A stretch of 7,785 nucleotides of DNA from XN24 sp964462675 (GTDB taxonomy: Bacteria > Pseudomonadota > Gammaproteobacteria > Steroidobacterales > XN24), in NCBI GenBank assembly GCA_964462675.1, contig CAYWYS010000068.1, forward strand, positions 1 to 7,785, given 5' to 3'. Made by a program: the position numbers and the translations under genes. Within the stretch, counting starts at the first letter, position 1. Each line of letters starts with the position of its first letter. Positions 1 through 4,895 of the stretch are shown in pieces. Under the pieces are notes generated by a model. That model saw nothing but the letters and a program-made list of their open reading frames with translations, ran no database searches and had not been told where the DNA came from.

Positions 1-28
1 GATAACTACGAAACTACGACCCGGCACC
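1..28 (-). repeat. Dispersed GTAG repeat, copy 1 (left window end)
   Basis: This is a full-length copy of the family found nine times in the window, in the minus orientation. It reads ATAACTACGAAACTACG followed by ACCCGGCACC. Bases 1-28 are an exact reverse complement of 7756-7783 at the other end of the window, including the terminal GAT variant. It lies upstream of the amidohydrolase. A single copy has no palindrome but carries two CTAC (GTAG on the other strand) tetranucleotides 8 bp apart. Confidence 0.93.
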
Positions 29-90
29 TGAAATTGCTTGTCATCCGCCTTGATTGGCCTTAGCTTGCAGCGCTTCGGTGATTTCCGGAA

Positions 91-114
91 GCTGCGAAAC
101 GGCGACCCGGCACC
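91..114 (-). repeat. Degenerate copy of the dispersed GTAG repeat, copy 2
   Basis: It matches 20 of 24 bases of the family in the minus orientation. The CGAAAC and CGACCCGGCACC blocks are intact, and both CTAC tetranucleotides are mutated to CTGC and CGGC. It looks like an old, decayed copy. It ends 12 bp before the ribosome binding site of the amidohydrolase. Read in that gene's frame it would encode CETATRH, the same kind of peptide as other repeat copies, which argues against translation starting upstream of it. Confidence 0.75.
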
Positions 115-125
115 CACGTACACTT

Positions 126-131
126 GGGAGG
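126..131 (+). promoter_or_regulatory. Shine-Dalgarno site that decides the amidohydrolase start
   Basis: GGGAGG ends directly against an ATG at 132 (no spacing) and lies 6 nt before the ATG at 138. Only the 138 start has workable spacing, and it places the signal peptide exactly at the N-terminus. This excludes the longer reading from a TTG at 54, which would translate the degenerate repeat. Confidence 0.75.
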
Positions 132-137
132 ATGTGG

Positions 138-1448
138 ATGAAGCTCGGATTCTGGTCACTTGGCATCGCCGTCGCGCTGTCGTCGGCCGCATTCATCGCT
201 GAGGCTGCCGAGGTCGAGGCGCTGGCAAGGTCGGTCGAAGCCAGCGTCGTCGAGTGGCGTCGCGACATCCACCAGCACCCCGAGCTCGGTAACCGCGAGT
301 TCCGGACCGCGGCGCTGGTCGCTGAGCACCTGCGCGGCCTCGGCCTCGAAGTGCGCACTGGCATCGCGCACACGGGCGTGGTCGGTATCCTGCGCGGCGG
401 CCAGCCGGGACCGCGCATCGCACTCCGTGCCGATATGGACGCATTGCCGGTCACGGAGCAGGTAGACCTTCCCTTCGCCTCGCGCGTGACCACGGAGTTC
501 CGTGGCCAGACGGTCGGCGTCATGCATGCCTGCGGTCATGATGCGCACGTCGCAATCCTGATGGGGGTCGCCGAAGCGCTGGCCGGCATCCGGGACAAGC
601 TCAACGGCGAGGTGATGTTCATCTTCCAGCCGGCCGAGGAGGGGGCCCCCGAGGGCGAGGAGGGCGGCGCGGAGCTGATGCTGCGCGAAGGTCTGTTTGA
701 TCATTTCAAGCCCGACGCAGTGTTCGGGCTGCATGTCATTGCCGGCATACCGTCCGATGTCATCGCGGTCCGGCCTGGCCCGTTCATGGCCGCGGCAGAT
801 TCGTTTCGGATCGTCGTGAAAGGCCGCCAGACACATGGTTCGCGCCCCTGGAGCGGCGTTGATCCGATCGTGGTCGCGGCGGACATCGTCAGCACCACGC
901 AGACGCTGGTCAGCCGCCGCACCGACCTGACGCGCGCGCCCGTCGTGGTCAGCTTCGGCGCGATCCAGGGCGGCATACGTGACAACATCATTCCCGATGA
1001 GGTTGAGCTGATCGGCACAATCCGCACGTTCGAGCTGGACATGCGGGATGACGTGTTCGCGGGCCTGCGGGAGATTGCCGAGAATGTCGCCGCGGCGCAC
1101 GGCGCAACGGTGGATCTCGAAGTGCCGTGGATGGCAGGTTACCCGGTGACCCGCAACGACGCCGACCTGACCCGCTCGATGCAGGAGGCGCTGCGGCGTG
1201 CCGCGCGTGGCAAGGTCATCGAGATTCCGCCGATCACCGGCGCGGAGGATTTCTCGTTCTACGGCCACCATGCGCCGGCGCTGTTCTTCTTCGTCGGTGC
1301 GACGCCGCCGGACCAGGACATGGGATCGGTGGCGATCAACCACTCGCCGCTGTTCTATGTCGACGAGGCGGCGCTGCCGCTCGGCGTGCGGGCGATGCTT
1401 GAGGTCGCGCTGGGCTTTCTTGGTGCCACCCAAGGTGCCGGGTCGTAG
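138..1448 (+). CDS. Exported M20D-family metallo-amidohydrolase / aminoacylase
   Basis: This 436-residue protein belongs to the M20D family, which includes IAA-amino acid, hippurate and N-acyl-amino acid hydrolases. It hydrolyses an amide bond with a dinuclear metal centre; the substrate cannot be told from sequence. The N-terminus MKLGFWSLGIAVALSSAAFIAEA^AE is a signal peptide, so the enzyme should act in the periplasm. Family landmarks in order: RADMDALPV; ACGHDAH with metal ligands Cys132 and His134; PAEEG with Glu167/Glu168; GLHV with His199; the dimerisation lid region beginning HGSRPWSGVDP; GAEDF with Glu370; and NHSP with His402. All expected ligands are present, so it should be active. 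The last codons (Gly-Ala-Gly-Ser-stop) and the TAG stop are supplied by a dispersed repeat copy beginning at 1434, so the native C-terminus may have been altered slightly. The start is chosen from the Shine-Dalgarno site at 126-131. Confidence 0.93.
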   Translation: MKLGFWSLGIAVALSSAAFIAEAAEVEALARSVEASVVEWRRDIHQHPELGNREFRTAALVAEHLRGLGLEVRTGIAHTGVVGILRGGQPGPRIALRADMDALPVTEQVDLPFASRVTTEFRGQTVGVMHACGHDAHVAILMGVAEALAGIRDKLNGEVMFIFQPAEEGAPEGEEGGAELMLREGLFDHFKPDAVFGLHVIAGIPSDVIAVRPGPFMAAADSFRIVVKGRQTHGSRPWSGVDPIVVAADIVSTTQTLVSRRTDLTRAPVVVSFGAIQGGIRDNIIPDEVELIGTIRTFELDMRDDVFAGLREIAENVAAAHGATVDLEVPWMAGYPVTRNDADLTRSMQEALRRAARGKVIEIPPITGAEDFSFYGHHAPALFFFVGATPPDQDMGSVAINHSPLFYVDEAALPLGVRAMLEVALGFLGATQGAGS

Positions 1449-1462
1449 TTTCGTAGGTTTCC
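1434..1462 (+). repeat. Dispersed GTAG repeat, copy 3, overlapping amidohydrolase stop
   Basis: This plus-orientation copy reads GGTGCCGGGTCGTAG, then TTTCGTAG, then GTTTCC. Its first GTAG supplies the TAG stop (1446-1448) of the amidohydrolase. It forms a direct tandem pair with the next copy at a 35-bp period. A GGTGCC at 1422-1427 just upstream repeats the start of the element. Confidence 0.93.
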
Positions 1463-1468
1463 GCCCGC

Positions 1469-1497
1469 GGTACCGGGTCGCAGTTTCGTAGGTTTCC
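1469..1497 (+). repeat. Dispersed GTAG repeat, copy 4 (tandem with copy 3)
   Basis: It is the same as copy 3 over 29 bp except for two substitutions (GGTACC instead of GGTGCC, and CGCAG instead of CGTAG). It has the same orientation and starts 35 bp after copy 3. Both share the tail GTAGGTTTCC, which differs from the GTAGTTATTGG tail of most other copies, so the pair probably arose by local duplication. It is the last copy before the RAYT gene. Confidence 0.9.
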
Positions 1498-1564
1498 TTC
1501 CGCAAGCGTTTCTCGTCGATCCGGGCAGTTTCCGGGGCGGGACACGTGTGCACGGCGGTCGTAA

Positions 1565-1594
1565 CCTCGTGCCTCGATATACCGATGCACGAGG
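1565..1594 (+). promoter_or_regulatory. Hairpin sequestering the RAYT ribosome binding site
   Basis: CCTCGTGC (1565-1572) and GCACGAGG (1587-1594) are perfect 8-bp inverted arms. After one C/T mismatch, TCG (1574-1576) pairs with CGA (1583-1585), leaving a 6-nt ATATAC loop. The 3' arm contains the GAGG (1591-1594) that is the only plausible Shine-Dalgarno site for the ATG at 1603, with 8-nt spacing. The folded mRNA would therefore mask the RAYT ribosome binding site. IS200-type Y1 transposases are known to be limited in this way; applying it here is inference. Confidence 0.65.
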
Positions 1595-1602
1595 CGATCA
1601 AG

Positions 1603-2520
1603 ATGGCACGCCGCCTCCGCCTGCACGTCCCGGGTGGCTTCTATCACGTCACCCTGCGCGGCAATCACCGGCAGCCAATCTTCTTTTCTGTCGATGATCG
1701 GGAGTTGCTCGACGGGCTGGTCGCCAGGGCCCTTGAGCACAGGGGCGCACGCTTGCATGCGTATTGCTGGATGACCAACCATGTGCACCTGCTGGTGCAG
1801 GTCGCGGAAGCCCCGCTGGGGCGACTGATGCTACAGATTGCGAGCCCATATGCCCGCATGGTGCAGGCAACGCTGGACACCACCGGACACCTTTTTGAGC
1901 GGCGCCACCACGCTGTGCTGGTGGATGCAGACGATTACCTGCTGACGCTGGTCCGCTACGTCCACAATAATCCGGTGCGTGCCGGGCTGGTGGCTGACGC
2001 AGCCGCCTATCCCTGGTCGAGCCACCTGGATTACCTGGGCGCCCGGCGCCGCAGCTGGGTCACGACGGACCATGTGCTGCAACGCCTGTCCCGTCGCAAA
2101 AGGTGGGCGACTGCGAAATACCGAGGACTCATGTCGCGTGCCGGCGAAGATCGCTGGGGCAGTGGGATGCTGGTGCCGCATCCAAAGGAGCCGCAGATCC
2201 TGGGCAGTGAAGACTTCGTACGCCGCGTGTTAGGTGACTGCAGCGGGTTTTCTTCCCGCGACAGCCTGGACGAATTGCTGCGTCGATGCTGCGAGCGATT
2301 CCAGGTCACGGAGGAAATGCTCGCTTCGCCTGCCCGGGCGCGTCGCCTGGGTCCGGCTCGCGCCTGGCTCGCGCACCAGGCGCGGGCGGCACGGGCCGCG
2401 AGTACCTGTGAAGTGGCCAGGCGGTTAGGCCGCAGCGAAGGCGCGATTCGCCAGTTGATGGCGCGTCACCCCTGGCTCACAGCTGCCGCCGAACGGCATG
2501 ACCGGGTCGTAGATTCGTAG
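1603..2520 (+). CDS. rayT: REP-associated tyrosine transposase (RAYT, Y1/HUH family) with C-terminal DnaA-like helix-turn-helix
   Basis: This 305-residue protein is related to the IS200/IS605 TnpA transposases, which cut single-stranded DNA and form a phosphotyrosine link. RAYTs process short REP-type repeats. The Y1 domain covers roughly residues 1-145. It shows the N-terminal strand VPGGFYHVTLRGN, the metal-binding HUH motif as NHVHLLV (His60, His62), GHLFERR (95-101), and YVHNNPVRAGLV, whose Tyr119 aligns with the catalytic Tyr of E. coli RAYT (YafM Tyr115). The C-terminal part, roughly residues 240-290, resembles the DnaA C-terminal DNA-binding fold and contains the helix-turn-helix-like stretch STCEVARRLGRSEGAIRQL. 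No frameshift or internal stop is seen and all catalytic residues are present. It sits among copies of the repeat, two upstream and one at its own stop codon. The ATG at 1603 is preferred because GAGG lies 8 nt upstream and the family N-terminus starts MARRLRL. A longer reading from 1546 or 1585 is possible but less likely. Confidence 0.93.
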   Translation: MARRLRLHVPGGFYHVTLRGNHRQPIFFSVDDRELLDGLVARALEHRGARLHAYCWMTNHVHLLVQVAEAPLGRLMLQIASPYARMVQATLDTTGHLFERRHHAVLVDADDYLLTLVRYVHNNPVRAGLVADAAAYPWSSHLDYLGARRRSWVTTDHVLQRLSRRKRWATAKYRGLMSRAGEDRWGSGMLVPHPKEPQILGSEDFVRRVLGDCSGFSSRDSLDELLRRCCERFQVTEEMLASPARARRLGPARAWLAHQARAARAASTCEVARRLGRSEGAIRQLMARHPWLTAAAERHDRVVDS

Positions 2521-2527
2521 TTATTGG
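2502..2527 (+). repeat. 5'-truncated GTAG repeat, copy 5, overlapping RAYT stop
   Basis: It matches 25 of 26 bases of the CCGGGTCGTAG to TTATTGG portion; the GGTG start of the element is absent or diverged. The second GTAG of the copy forms the TAG stop of the RAYT gene (2518-2520). The first GTAG is read through in another frame as Val-Val-Asp. It lies between the convergent RAYT and UPF0126 genes, 15 bp from the stop of the latter. Confidence 0.88.
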
Positions 2528-2542
2528 CCAAGGGGCAGCCGT

Positions 2543-3163
2543 TCAGGACATCCTTCCGCCGCCATAGGCCGGTAGCGACAGGTTCCAGCGTATCGCAGCG
2601 AGCCGCAGGCCGGCGCACAGGCTGAAGGCCACGGCTGCCGACAACAGTGGATCGGCACCGCCGGCATCCAGCAGCACATATGCGACGCTGCCGGAGAGTG
2701 CGGCCAGCGCATAGATCTCCTGCTGCAGCACCAGCGGGACCTCGTTGCACAATACGTCCCGAATGATGCCGCCGGCGATTCCTGTCGTGACGCCCATCAT
2801 GACGGCGATCCCACCGTGCGTGCCGGCGCTCAGTGCGAGCTGTGTGCCGGCGACGACGAACAGGCCGAGCCCAAGTGCATCGGCGATTCGCAACCAGCGC
2901 AGCCGTGACTCCAGCAGGCGTGCCCATGCGAAGCTGACCAATGCCGCGACGATGCAGACCGCCAGGTAGCGCGGGTCGGCGACCCAGGTCACCGGGTGCA
3001 GGTCCAGCAGCAGGTTGCGCAGCGTACCGCCGCCTAGCCCGGTGACGATCGCGATGACGACGAAGCCGAACGGGTCGAGGCGGCTGCGCGCCGCGGCAAG
3101 TCCGCCGGACAGCGCGAACACGAAGGTACCGGTCAGATCGAGCGAGTAAATCAGTGGGTTCAT
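2543..3163 (-). CDS. UPF0126 / TRIC-type membrane protein (YicG family)
   Basis: This 206-residue inner-membrane protein consists of two repeated UPF0126 units of about three transmembrane helices each plus a final helix, the usual size for E. coli YicG-type proteins. Unit 1 contains DLTGTFVFALSGGLAAA (9-25) and the glycine hinge GLGGGTLRN (42-50). Unit 2 repeats this as DALGLGLFVVAGTQLAL (95-111) and TGIAGGIIRD (127-136), followed by CNEVP. Prokaryotic relatives form trimeric cation (potassium-permeable) channels; some members have been linked to glycine uptake, so the substrate is not settled. The ATG at 3163 is the only usable start in frame and has only a weak purine-rich site upstream. 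It is transcribed towards the RAYT gene, and a repeat copy lies 22 bp upstream of its start and another 15 bp past its stop. It shows no functional link to its neighbours. Confidence 0.9.
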   Translation of the reverse strand: MNPLIYSLDLTGTFVFALSGGLAAARSRLDPFGFVVIAIVTGLGGGTLRNLLLDLHPVTWVADPRYLAVCIVAALVSFAWARLLESRLRWLRIADALGLGLFVVAGTQLALSAGTHGGIAVMMGVTTGIAGGIIRDVLCNEVPLVLQQEIYALAALSGSVAYVLLDAGGADPLLSAAVAFSLCAGLRLAAIRWNLSLPAYGGGRMS

Positions 3164-3185
3164 GTGAGCTTCATGTCGTTCATGT

Positions 3186-3215
3186 GGTGCCGGGTCGTAG
3201 TTTCGTAGGTATTGG
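3186..3215 (+). repeat. Dispersed GTAG repeat, copy 6
   Basis: This is a full-length plus-orientation copy with the tail GTAGGTATTGG (one change from the common GTAGTTATTGG tail). It lies in the divergent region between the UPF0126 gene and the SGNH hydrolase, and is inverted relative to the copy at 3302-3329. The two could pair over 28 bp with 2 mismatches around an 86-nt loop. Confidence 0.93.
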
Positions 3216-3286
3216 CTTGTCGTCGCGCTTGTCTACCGGCATGGTGGCATTTGAAAGCCTGGACACGCGCAACGGAGTCGGCCGTC

Positions 3287-4042
3287 ATGCCCTTGCTGAA
3301 GAATAACTACGAAACTGCGACCCGGCACCAACTTTGGCGCCTGGCGGCCGTTGCGTCGGCGCCGCTGCTGCTTGCGCAGGGCCTCCGGGTCAGGCGGGTC
3401 ACGCCGCGGTTGCCCGAGCCGCCCGGGCCGCGATCAGGTTCGGCGGGGCAAGGTCCAGCGCTCCGGGTGCTGATTGCCGGTGACTCGGCGGCCGCCGGCG
3501 TCGGTGCAGCCCACCAGGACGAGGCATTGTCCGGCTCTCTCGTGCGCGCCCTGGGGGCAGACTACACCGTGTCATGGCGGCTCGAGGCGCGGACCGGTCT
3601 CAAGACAGGCGGCATGCTGGCGCAGCTGGAAGCGATCGAGCCCACGCGATTCGACATCGCGCTGCTTTCGACGGGCGTCAATGACGTCACCGGGGGCACG
3701 CGGTCGGCAGCGTTCCTGATGCAACAGCGCCGGCTCGTGGACCTGCTGAAGAATCAATTTGGCGTCAGGCATGTACTGTTGACCAGCCTGCCGCCGATGC
3801 ATTCGTTTCCCGCGCTGCCGCAACCGCTGCGCGCCGTCCTCGGTATGCGGGCCCGGCAGTTCACGGCATTGCTGATGCAGTTGGCCGAGGGTGACCCGGA
3901 TTGCGAGGTCGTGGCGCTGCGATTGCCGCTGGAGCGGGCGTACATGGCCAGTGACGGTTTTCATCCGGGGCCGCTCGCCTATGCCGAGTGGTGCCGCGAG
4001 GCGGCTGCGGTGATCCACAGACGCCTGGCTAGCCAGCAATAA
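3287..4042 (+). CDS. SGNH/GDSL hydrolase (FeeA/FeeB-like esterase or lipase)
   Basis: This 251-residue serine esterase/lipase family protein carries the SGNH catalytic blocks: AGDSAAAGVG with nucleophile Ser67, TGVND with Asn132, and DGFHPG with Asp223 and His226. The residues around GDS resemble the FeeA/FeeB-like subgroup; the natural ester is unknown. Residues 15-33 (WRLAAVASAPLLLAQGLR) form a short hydrophobic, anchor-like segment followed by RVRRVTPRLP, the usual N-terminal pattern of this subgroup. The start at 3287 has GGAG 9 nt upstream. It means that residues 6-14 (NNYETATRH) are translated from a dispersed repeat copy at 3302-3329. No ATG, GTG or TTG in frame follows the repeat before Leu42 (TTG at 3410), which would remove the hydrophobic segment. 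The repeat therefore appears to be part of the coding region. The TAA stop (4040-4042) also comes from a repeat copy, so both ends of the gene are repeat-derived. A longer reading from 3212 is open but begins inside copy 6 and lacks a ribosome binding site. Confidence 0.88.
   Translation: MPLLKNNYETATRHQLWRLAAVASAPLLLAQGLRVRRVTPRLPEPPGPRSGSAGQGPALRVLIAGDSAAAGVGAAHQDEALSGSLVRALGADYTVSWRLEARTGLKTGGMLAQLEAIEPTRFDIALLSTGVNDVTGGTRSAAFLMQQRRLVDLLKNQFGVRHVLLTSLPPMHSFPALPQPLRAVLGMRARQFTALLMQLAEGDPDCEVVALRLPLERAYMASDGFHPGPLAYAEWCREAAAVIHRRLASQQ
3302..3329 (-). repeat. Dispersed GTAG repeat, copy 7, inside the SGNH hydrolase reading frame
   Basis: This minus-orientation copy reads AATAACTACGAAACTGCG followed by ACCCGGCACC. 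It differs from copy 8 by one CTGCG for CTACG change. It is read in frame as NNYETATRH at the N-terminus of the SGNH hydrolase. The phase matters: in the frame used, the TAA inside AATAAC is avoided because the codons are AAT-AAC. Confidence 0.92.
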
Positions 4043-4065
4043 CTACGAAACTACGACCCGGCACC
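4037..4065 (-). repeat. Dispersed GTAG repeat, copy 8, overlapping SGNH hydrolase stop
   Basis: This full-length minus-orientation copy reads CAATAACTACGAAACTACG followed by ACCCGGCACC. Its TAA provides the stop of the SGNH hydrolase (4040-4042). It lies between the convergent SGNH and tspO genes. A partial second end, GCCCGGCACC, follows at 4069-4078, after which a CCGCC-rich stretch leads to the tspO stop. No classical hairpin plus U-tract terminator is visible here. Confidence 0.93.
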
Positions 4066-4102
4066 GCCGCCCGGCACCACCGCCGCCGCCCCCACCCCCG
4101 GC

Positions 4103-4567
4103 TCAGTTCAGCCACCAGAGACTGAGATTCAGCACCCACGCGAAGCTGACCCACGCGAGATACGGCGCCATCAGCCATGCGGCAAGGCGCGAGACCGGCC
4201 GGAAGGCCAGCAGCGTCAGCAGGATCAGCACCCACAGCGCGGCCATCTCGAGGAGCGCAATGCCCAGCCAGTGGAGTCCGAAGAACAACGGCGTCCACAG
4301 CGCATTGAGCGCGATCTGGCCGAACCACAGCGTAATCGGCCGCGCGCGCCAGCCGGTCCGCTGCCAGACCAGCCAGGCCGCCACCGACATCAGGATGTAG
4401 AGCGTGGTCCACACCGGGCCGAACACCCACGATGGCGGGTTGAAGAAGGGTTTCTCGAGCCCGGCATACCAGCCGGCGGGCGGGAAGAAATACCCGGTGG
4501 CGGCTGCGCCGAACGCGCATGCGAGGAACACCACCAGGGCGATGACGCTCTGCATGCCGGACTTCAC
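4103..4567 (-). CDS. tspO: TspO/MBR family tryptophan-rich sensory protein
   Basis: This 154-residue integral membrane protein has the usual bacterial TspO length and five predicted helices. Diagnostic stretches are WYAGLEKPFFNPPSWVFGP (33-51), VWTTLYILM (52-60), NALWTPLFFGLHW (88-100) and LMAPYLAWVSFAWVLN (132-147); it contains many tryptophans. TspO proteins bind tetrapyrroles such as protoporphyrin IX and sterol-like ligands, and are tied to oxygen, light or stress responses; they are homologous to the mitochondrial translocator protein. The longest reading starts with GTG at 4567; an ATG at 4555 with GAAG upstream is a reasonable alternative that loses four residues. The gene begins 21 bp after the sbtB stop on the same strand, so it is probably the last gene of the lipoprotein-sbtA-sbtB-tspO operon. 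Its stop lies 37 bp from a dispersed repeat copy. Confidence 0.94.
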   Translation of the reverse strand: MKSGMQSVIALVVFLACAFGAAATGYFFPPAGWYAGLEKPFFNPPSWVFGPVWTTLYILMSVAAWLVWQRTGWRARPITLWFGQIALNALWTPLFFGLHWLGIALLEMAALWVLILLTLLAFRPVSRLAAWLMAPYLAWVSFAWVLNLSLWWLN

Positions 4568-4588
4568 TTCATTGCCTGGGCGCGCGTC

Positions 4589-4891
4589 TCAGAACTTCTC
4601 GGGCCGCAGCACGCCGACGTCGCTGAAGAACAGGATCATGGCGTAATCGGCGTAGTAGTGCGCCTTGAGGTGCTCGGCAATCGCGTCAGCGATCGCCGGG
4701 TCGCAGACGACCTCGACGCGGATGTTGCTGCTCGCCTCCCAGCCGGCATTGCGTGCGCCACGCGTTCCCTCGCCGCGGGCATCGCTGATTGTGTAGCCGT
4801 GCGCGCCGAGGCGTTTGAGGTCGTCGACGAGGCGTCGCTCGAGGGCCGCCTCGGTGACGATCGTGACGAGCTTGCGGGCTTCAGCGCGCAT
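4589..4891 (-). CDS. sbtB: SbtB-like PII-family regulator of bicarbonate transport
   Basis: This 100-residue protein has the PII-like ferredoxin fold. RKLVTIVTEAALERRLVDDL (6-25), GAHGYTISDARGEGTRGAR (29-47) and the strand SNIRVEVVC (55-63) follow the cyanobacterial SbtB pattern, and residues 38-56 correspond to the T-loop. SbtB binds adenine nucleotides and adjusts the partner permease SbtA at the membrane. The protein ends at VLRPEKF, where cyanobacterial SbtB continues into the Cys-containing R-loop (CGPxGC type), so that redox and nucleotide-hydrolysis element is absent. The classical GlnB uridylylation motif is not seen either. The start at 4891 has a strong GGAGG 9 nt upstream, located across the end of sbtA, and only 4 bp separate the sbtA stop from this ATG. 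That spacing supports co-translation with sbtA. Confidence 0.9.
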   Translation of the reverse strand: MRAEARKLVTIVTEAALERRLVDDLKRLGAHGYTISDARGEGTRGARNAGWEASSNIRVEVVCDPAIADAIAEHLKAHYYADYAMILFFSDVGVLRPEKF

Positions 4892-4895
4892 GGCT

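Noticed and set aside
156..1601. Long open frame on the minus strand opposite the amidohydrolase (about 480 codons)
   Set aside because: Its translation is rich in Arg, His and Asp with low complexity and no recognisable motif, as expected antisense to a GC-rich gene. The plus-strand frame has all M20D metal ligands.
3216..3301. Similarity of GCTTGTCGTCGCGCTTG near 3215 to GCTTGTCATCCGCCTTG near 36 as an extended repeat flank
   Set aside because: Only 13 of 17 bases match, and the strings lie on opposite sides of the repeat core in the two loci, so they are not equivalent flanks.
4066..4102. Intrinsic terminator between the convergent SGNH and tspO genes
   Set aside because: The region is CCGCC-rich without a stable inverted repeat or T-tract on either strand.
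4695..4706. Repeat-like string GCCGGGTCGCAG inside sbtB
   Set aside because: Only 12 bp match and the similarity stops there. The bases encode a normal part of the SbtB fold, so chance in GC-rich DNA is enough.
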